This document shows, piece after piece, positions 6,534 to 9,907 of a DNA stretch of 9,907 nt. The position numbers and the translations under genes are program-made. The stretch's first letter is position 1. Each line of letters begins with the position of its first letter. The notes under the pieces are model-generated. The model searched no databases. It was not told the DNA's origin and was given only the letters and a program-made list of their open reading frames with translations. The DNA lies in NCBI GenBank assembly GCA_051881655.1, contig JBJEQH010000160.1, positions 1 through 9,907 on the forward strand. The letters are read 5' to 3'. Source of the DNA: Heritagella sp051881655 (GTDB taxonomy: Bacteria; Bacillota; Clostridia; Oscillospirales; Acutalibacteraceae).

Positions 6534-7403
6534 TTGCATGCATTAAAAAAGTGGACGGCTGTCACTCTTGCTGCCGGATTGCTGTTTTCGCTGGCGAGCT
6601 GTCAGCAGGCGAAAGAGAATCCTGCCATCTCCGGGGAATATACAGGGAAAGTAGTTGATCAAAGTGAGTTTCCTGCTCCTGAAGCGGATTCCGAGCACAA
6701 AATTGGCTATCAGCTTGAACTGCCGGAAGAAGGGGAGGAAATCGCCGTTATTGATACGAATTACGGTAAGATGAAAGTTCGGCTGTTTGCACAGGCAGCC
6801 CCCAGAACCGTCTATAATTTTAAATATCTGGCATCGACTGGCTATTATGATGGGCTGACTTTTCATCGTGTTGTGAATGACTTTATTATTCAGTCGGGGG
6901 ATCCCAAAGGGGACGGTACCGGCGGTGAGAGCGTCTGGGGGGAATCCTTTGAAGATGAGTTCCATTCCAACCTTCTGAATCTTTATGGTTCGCTGGCCAT
7001 GGCCAACAGCGGCTCGAATACCAATGGCAGCCAATTTTTTATCAATACCACCAAAGAAGTGGATTCTTCCCTGTGGTCCAGTCTGGAGAGCAACTATAAG
7101 CAGCTGAAAGAAATTGATTCCAGCCAGTGGTCACAGATCCAGATGTATTATGGATATACTTTTCTGAATACGGATATCATCGGTGATACCTATAAAAACC
7201 TATATAATCAACATGGAGGAAATCCCATGCTGGACGGTGCCTATAATGCCTTTGATCCCCAGCGGGGCCATACGGTATTCGGTCAGATTTTTGAAGGATT
7301 GGAAGTGGCCGATGCCATTAATCAGGTGGAAGTAGACGAGAATGATAAGCCGATTGAGGACGTAATCGTCAATTCGATCACAATTGAAGAGTATAAGCCA
7401 TGA
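6534..7403 (+). CDS. Lipoprotein cyclophilin-type peptidyl-prolyl cis-trans isomerase
   Basis: Predicted to catalyse cis-trans isomerisation of X-Pro bonds outside the membrane, helping exported proteins fold. Its 289 residues begin with a signal peptide and lipobox SLASC (Cys23), then a linker. The cyclophilin domain runs from about 70 to 287: VIDTNYGKMKVRLF, FHRVVNDFIIQSGDP with catalytic Arg112 and Gln120, SLAMANSGSNTNGSQFFI (153-170), and GHTVFGQIFEGLEV (245-258). Between QFFI and GHTVFG, where standard cyclophilins have roughly 10-15 residues, there are about 75, rich in Ser, Trp, Tyr and Asn. I start it at TTG 6534, which lies 7-9 nt after AAGGAAG and gives Met-His-Ala-Leu-Lys-Lys; a GTG at 6525 would sit on the SD itself. 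Transcribed alone from 6475-6503. Identification is firm, substrates unknown. Confidence 0.92.
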   Translation: MHALKKWTAVTLAAGLLFSLASCQQAKENPAISGEYTGKVVDQSEFPAPEADSEHKIGYQLELPEEGEEIAVIDTNYGKMKVRLFAQAAPRTVYNFKYLASTGYYDGLTFHRVVNDFIIQSGDPKGDGTGGESVWGESFEDEFHSNLLNLYGSLAMANSGSNTNGSQFFINTTKEVDSSLWSSLESNYKQLKEIDSSQWSQIQMYYGYTFLNTDIIGDTYKNLYNQHGGNPMLDGAYNAFDPQRGHTVFGQIFEGLEVADAINQVEVDENDKPIEDVIVNSITIEEYKP

Positions 7404-7428
7404 AATTTTGACAGGGCTTTCTTGCAAA

Positions 7429-7470
7429 ATACCGCCGTTAGCGTTGACAACAAAACGCTGACGGCGGTAT
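7429..7470. repeat. Long inverted repeat overlapping the pyrG promoter
   Basis: The arms are ATACCGCCGT-T-AGCGTT (7429-7445) and AACGCT-G-ACGGCGGTAT (7454-7470), 17 bp each with one T/G wobble and an 8-nt loop. It lies 26 bp after the cyclophilin stop. No T run follows at once (AATAATGG), so it is not a canonical terminator, although a T7 run begins 12 nt later. The -35 of pyrG starts at the tip of the left arm and enters the loop, and the first three bases of the -10 are the end of the right arm. It could act as an RNA hairpin ending the upstream transcript, a protein-binding operator, or both. Confidence 0.8.
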
Positions 7471-7473
7471 AAT
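7444..7473 (+). promoter_or_regulatory. Near-perfect promoter of pyrG
   Basis: A perfect TTGACA (7444-7449), an 18-bp spacer, and a perfect TATAAT (7468-7473). Expected transcription start is near 7480-7481, so the transcript would begin around GGTTTTTTTATTTTT. No other strong promoter lies between here and the pyrG start. Confidence 0.85.
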
Positions 7474-7539
7474 AATGGCTGGTTTTTTTATTTTTCGCCA
7501 TTATATTTGAGGACAGAAAAAGAGAATGGAGGGTCCTTT
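7472..7539 (+). promoter_or_regulatory. pyrG leader: T-rich start, small inverted repeat and SD in a weak stem-loop
   Basis: The leader is about 60 nt. A perfect 8-bp inverted repeat ATAATGGC/GCCATTAT (7472-7479, 7497-7504) surrounds a T7-A-T5 stretch; only its right half is transcribed in full. A 5-bp pairing AGGAC/GTCCT (7510-7514, 7533-7537) places the SD GGAGGG (7528-7533) in its loop, 6 nt before the ATG. No intrinsic terminator and no GGGC start are present, so the B. subtilis type of pyrG attenuation is not evident. Confidence 0.5.
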
Positions 7540-9141
7540 ATGCCGACAAAGTTTATTTTTGTAACAGGCGGTGTCGTTTCCGGTTTGGGAAAAGGCATTA
7601 CGGCAGCATCACTGGGGCGTCTGTTGAAAGCCCGGGGACTGCGGGTGACCATGCAAAAATTTGATCCGTATCTGAATATGGATCCGGGAACCATGAACCC
7701 GATTCAGCATGGTGAAGTTTTTGTAACAGACGATGGTGCAGAAACGGACCTGGATTTGGGGCATTACGAGCGCTTTATTGATGAGAGTCTGAGTCAGAAC
7801 AGCAATGTCACTTCCGGACGGGTATACTGGAATGTAATTCAAAAGGAACGGAACGGCGACTACGGCGGTGGAACCGTTCAGGTGATTCCCCACATTACCA
7901 ATGAAATCAAGAAGAGAATTGCAGAAGGAAAAGAGAACGTCGATGTCGCTCTTGTGGAAGTCGGCGGTACCGTGGGAGATATTGAAAGCCAGCCGTTTTT
8001 GGAAGCGATTCGTCAGTTTGCCGTGGAATATGGACGGCAGAACTGCCTGTTCCTGCATGTCACGCTGGTACCGTATCTGGCGGCCTCTCATGAACAGAAG
8101 ACCAAACCCACACAGCACAGCGTAAAAGAGCTTCTTTCCATCGGAATTCAGCCCGACATCATCGTTCTCCGGTCGGAGAAAGAAGTGGATGTAAACCAGC
8201 GCAAAAAGATTGCCCTTTTCTGCAATGTTTCCGAGGACTGCGTCATCCAGAACCTGGATCTTCCTCTCCTTTACTCGGTGCCGCTGGCCCTGCGGGAGGA
8301 ACGTCTGGACGAGATTGTCTGCCGCCGCTTCAATTTTGATACCCCGGCCCCCAATCTGTCAGATTGGATTGTTATGTGCCAGACGGCCGCTTCTCTGAAA
8401 GAGGAGGTCCGCATTGCGCTGGTTGGAAAATATACGGCACTGCATGATGCCTACCTCAGCGTAGTGGAAGCGCTGACCCACGGCGGGATCGCCAATAAGG
8501 TGCATGTCTCGATCAAGTGGGTCGATTCCTCGGAAGTAACGGATGAGAGTGCGGACGAAATCCTCGGAGATGTACAGGGAATTCTGGTTCCCGGCGGTTT
8601 TGGTTCCAGAGGAATCGAGGGAATGATCACGGCGATTCAGTATGCCCGCGAAAAGAAAATTCCCTTCCTGGGAATCTGCTTGGGCATGCAGTTGTCCATT
8701 ATCGAATACGCCCGTCACGTGGCGGGAATGGCCACGGCCAATTCGGCGGAATTTGATTCCGAGACGGAGTATCCCGTCATCGACCTGATGCCGGAGCAAA
8801 AGAAAGTAAAACAGCTTGGAGGAACCATGCGGCTGGGACAATATCCCTGCTTGCTGGCGCCGGAGAGCAAGGCAGCCGCCCTGTATGGGGAAAGCCTGAT
8901 TTACGAGCGGCATCGTCACCGTTATGAAGTAAACAATGATTTCCGCGATCAGCTGGAGCAGGCGGGGGTCCTGTTTGCCGGAAAGTCCCCGGACGGACGG
9001 ATCGTGGAGATGATGGAAATTCCGGATCATCCCTGGTTTATCGCCGCGCAGTTCCATCCGGAGTTTAAGTCCCGTCCCAATCGTCCGCATCCGCTTTTCC
9101 GCGGCTTCGTATGCGCGGCCAAGGCGAAAAAGGGAGAATAA
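7540..9141 (+). CDS. pyrG: CTP synthase (glutamine-hydrolysing)
   Basis: Makes CTP from UTP, ATP and glutamine, the last step of de novo pyrimidine nucleotide synthesis, in the cytoplasm as a tetramer. The 533 residues match the family (about 535 in B. subtilis). The N-terminal amidoligase domain (about 1-267) has GGVVSGLGKGITAASLG (10-26) for nucleotide binding, DPYLNMDPGTMNP (42-54), DDGAETDLDLGHYERF (64-79), EVGGTVGDIES (140-150) and KTKPTQHSV (187-195). The C-terminal class I glutamine amidotransferase domain (about 290-530) has PGGFGSRG (351-358), nucleophile Cys380 in GICLGMQ, and His506/Glu508 in FHPEF, so the triad is intact. The ATG at 7540 has GGAGGG 6 nt upstream; an in-frame TTG at 7507 adds 11 non-conserved residues and lacks an SD. 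Transcribed alone. Identification is firm. Confidence 0.98.
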   Translation: MPTKFIFVTGGVVSGLGKGITAASLGRLLKARGLRVTMQKFDPYLNMDPGTMNPIQHGEVFVTDDGAETDLDLGHYERFIDESLSQNSNVTSGRVYWNVIQKERNGDYGGGTVQVIPHITNEIKKRIAEGKENVDVALVEVGGTVGDIESQPFLEAIRQFAVEYGRQNCLFLHVTLVPYLAASHEQKTKPTQHSVKELLSIGIQPDIIVLRSEKEVDVNQRKKIALFCNVSEDCVIQNLDLPLLYSVPLALREERLDEIVCRRFNFDTPAPNLSDWIVMCQTAASLKEEVRIALVGKYTALHDAYLSVVEALTHGGIANKVHVSIKWVDSSEVTDESADEILGDVQGILVPGGFGSRGIEGMITAIQYAREKKIPFLGICLGMQLSIIEYARHVAGMATANSAEFDSETEYPVIDLMPEQKKVKQLGGTMRLGQYPCLLAPESKAAALYGESLIYERHRHRYEVNNDFRDQLEQAGVLFAGKSPDGRIVEMMEIPDHPWFIAAQFHPEFKSRPNRPHPLFRGFVCAAKAKKGE

Positions 9142-9171
9142 AAGGACCATAGGGGGAACGTCCCTCTCTCA

Positions 9172-9226
9172 CAGCAAAAAACGGGCCTGCCGATTTTAAA
9201 ATCGGCAGGCCCGTTTTGCTGTTTTT
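9172..9226 (+). terminator. Rho-independent terminator of pyrG
   Basis: A very strong palindrome: ACGGGCCTGCCGATTTT (9181-9197) is followed directly by its exact complement (9198-9214), extended by A/T pairs and a CAGC/GCTG clamp with two bulged A, then five T. It begins 30 bp after the pyrG stop. A-rich sequence on the left lets it also slow transcripts arriving from rex. Confidence 0.93.
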
Positions 9227-9250
9227 GAAAGGACAGAAGAAAAGGAAATG

Positions 9251-9290
9251 AAAAACCGGTGGAGCCAACTTTTCGGTCTGCACCGCCGGT
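9251..9290 (-). terminator. Rho-independent terminator of rex
   Basis: On the minus strand, an imperfect stem ACCGGCGGTGC...GCTCCACCGGT, with one mismatch and one wobble, is followed by a run of five T. It starts about 20 bp after the rex stop codon. Confidence 0.8.
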
Positions 9291-9311
9291 TAAGGAAACA
9301 AAAAGGGGGGA

Positions 9312-9907
9312 TTACTCTTCTGCCGCGGGACCAGGAACGACGTCCTTTCCGGGGAGTAGTTCATCCGAAATCCGATAGCAAAGCGTCATCAGGCTGTCAT
9401 TTAAATGGACATTTTCCACGACGGTGTCGGGGTGCTTCATGGCAATGTCGTAATGACTGAAGTTCCAGAAAGAACGGATCCCCATATTATACAGCTCATC
9501 GGATAAGCGGGGAACAGCCGCACGCGGAACACAGAGGATTGCCATGACAGGTTGATGCTCCTCACAGAACTGGGGGAGGATATCGGTGCTGTAAATCTCA
9601 CAGCCGTGCAGTTTCGTCCCGATTTTGGCGGGATCACTGTCGAAAAGGCCGATCAGGGAAAATCCCTGGGTTTCAAAGGAAAGATGGAGGGCAATGGCCT
9701 GACCCAGATTTCCCACACCGACCAGAATGCACTTGTGCGCATTCTGAATTCCAAGAATATTTCCAATTTCCCGGCAAAGCTGCTCAACAGAGTAACCGTA
9801 GCCCTGTTGGCCAAAGCCACCAAAGCAATTGAGATCCTGACGGATCTGGGAGGCCGTTGATCCCATTTTTTCCGAGAGCTCCTTCGAGGAAATTCGGGTG
9901 ACTCCCA
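9312..9907 (-). CDS. rex: Redox-sensing transcriptional repressor Rex (N-terminus missing)
   Basis: Rex binds operator DNA when NAD+ is high and lets go when NADH rises, controlling fermentation and respiration genes. The frame stays open to the window edge, and 197 residues are visible of a usual 205-215; about 20 N-terminal residues are missing. Seen in order: the end of the winged helix (GVTRISSKELSEKMGSTASQ, 1-20, then IRQDLNCFG), the family signature FGQQGYGY (31-38), Rossmann motif GVGNLG (63-68), Asp89 at the second strand for NAD ribose contact, the conserved CVPR (125-128), and a C-terminal swap helix (VENVHLNDSLMTLCYRISDEL, spanning about 163-183). It lies convergent to pyrG with its own terminator. 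No Rex operator (TTGT..ACAA palindrome) was seen in the window. Identification is firm. Confidence 0.96.
   Translation of the reverse strand, partial: GVTRISSKELSEKMGSTASQIRQDLNCFGGFGQQGYGYSVEQLCREIGNILGIQNAHKCILVGVGNLGQAIALHLSFETQGFSLIGLFDSDPAKIGTKLHGCEIYSTDILPQFCEEHQPVMAILCVPRAAVPRLSDELYNMGIRSFWNFSHYDIAMKHPDTVVENVHLNDSLMTLCYRISDELLPGKDVVPGPAAEE

Noticed and set aside
7408..7431. A TTGACA at 7408-7413 as a pyrG -35
   Set aside because: No -10-like hexamer occurs 16-18 bp downstream (the region is ATACCGCC); the TTGACA at 7444 has a perfect partner.
7480..7540. B. subtilis-type CTP-dependent pyrG attenuator
   Set aside because: The leader has no GGGC start, no terminator hairpin with a T run before the ATG, and no antiterminator sequence.
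8359..9150. A long minus-strand frame antisense to pyrG
   Set aside because: PyrG is fully conserved on the plus strand with all catalytic residues; the antisense frame has no SD and no domain.
9150..9166. Small GGG/CCC hairpin after pyrG
   Set aside because: The stem is 4-5 bp with no T run; the strong terminator follows right after it.

Overview
The window reads as ordinary chromosomal DNA of a low-to-mid GC Firmicute, most likely a gut-type Clostridia (Oscillospiraceae-like). This is inferred from a ClpC-type ATPase with a UVR motif, a Gram-positive Rex repressor, several lipobox lipoproteins, strong AGGAGG-type ribosome binding sites, clean TTGACA/TATAAT-type promoters and TTG starts. 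No phage, transposon, CRISPR array, tRNA or rRNA was seen.

Layout: (1) 1-1614, + strand, the 3' two thirds of clpC, ending in a strong terminator shared with the converging next gene. (2) 1665-2459, - strand, a small lipoprotein. (3) A 170-bp divergent promoter region, then 2629-3861, + strand, an RlmI-family rRNA cytosine methyltransferase with its terminator. (4) 3895-4105, no intact gene; the - strand holds coding-like sequence split over two frames, possibly a decayed small gene. (5) 4153-5370, - strand, a larger lipoprotein that looks like a paralogue of the first, with its own promoter. (6) 5459-6391, - strand, a three-domain S1-type RNA-binding protein. (7) 6534-7403, + strand, a secreted lipoprotein cyclophilin with an unusual internal insertion. 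(8) 7540-9141, + strand, pyrG (CTP synthase), whose near-consensus promoter lies inside a 17-bp-arm inverted repeat. (9) 9312-9907, - strand, rex, cut by the window edge. pyrG and rex converge, each with its own hairpin terminator.

The genes do not form one pathway. They are mostly single-gene transcription units for housekeeping: protein quality control (ClpC), rRNA modification (RlmI), RNA binding (S1), extracytoplasmic protein folding (cyclophilin), pyrimidine nucleotide supply (PyrG) and NADH/NAD+ sensing (Rex). Two envelope lipoproteins of unknown role flank rlmI.

I see no convincing new multi-gene system. The points most worth a second look are the promoter/hairpin overlap and T-rich initial transcript in front of pyrG, the similar -35-in-a-loop arrangement downstream of the larger lipoprotein, the frame-split remnant next to it, and the lipoprotein pair.
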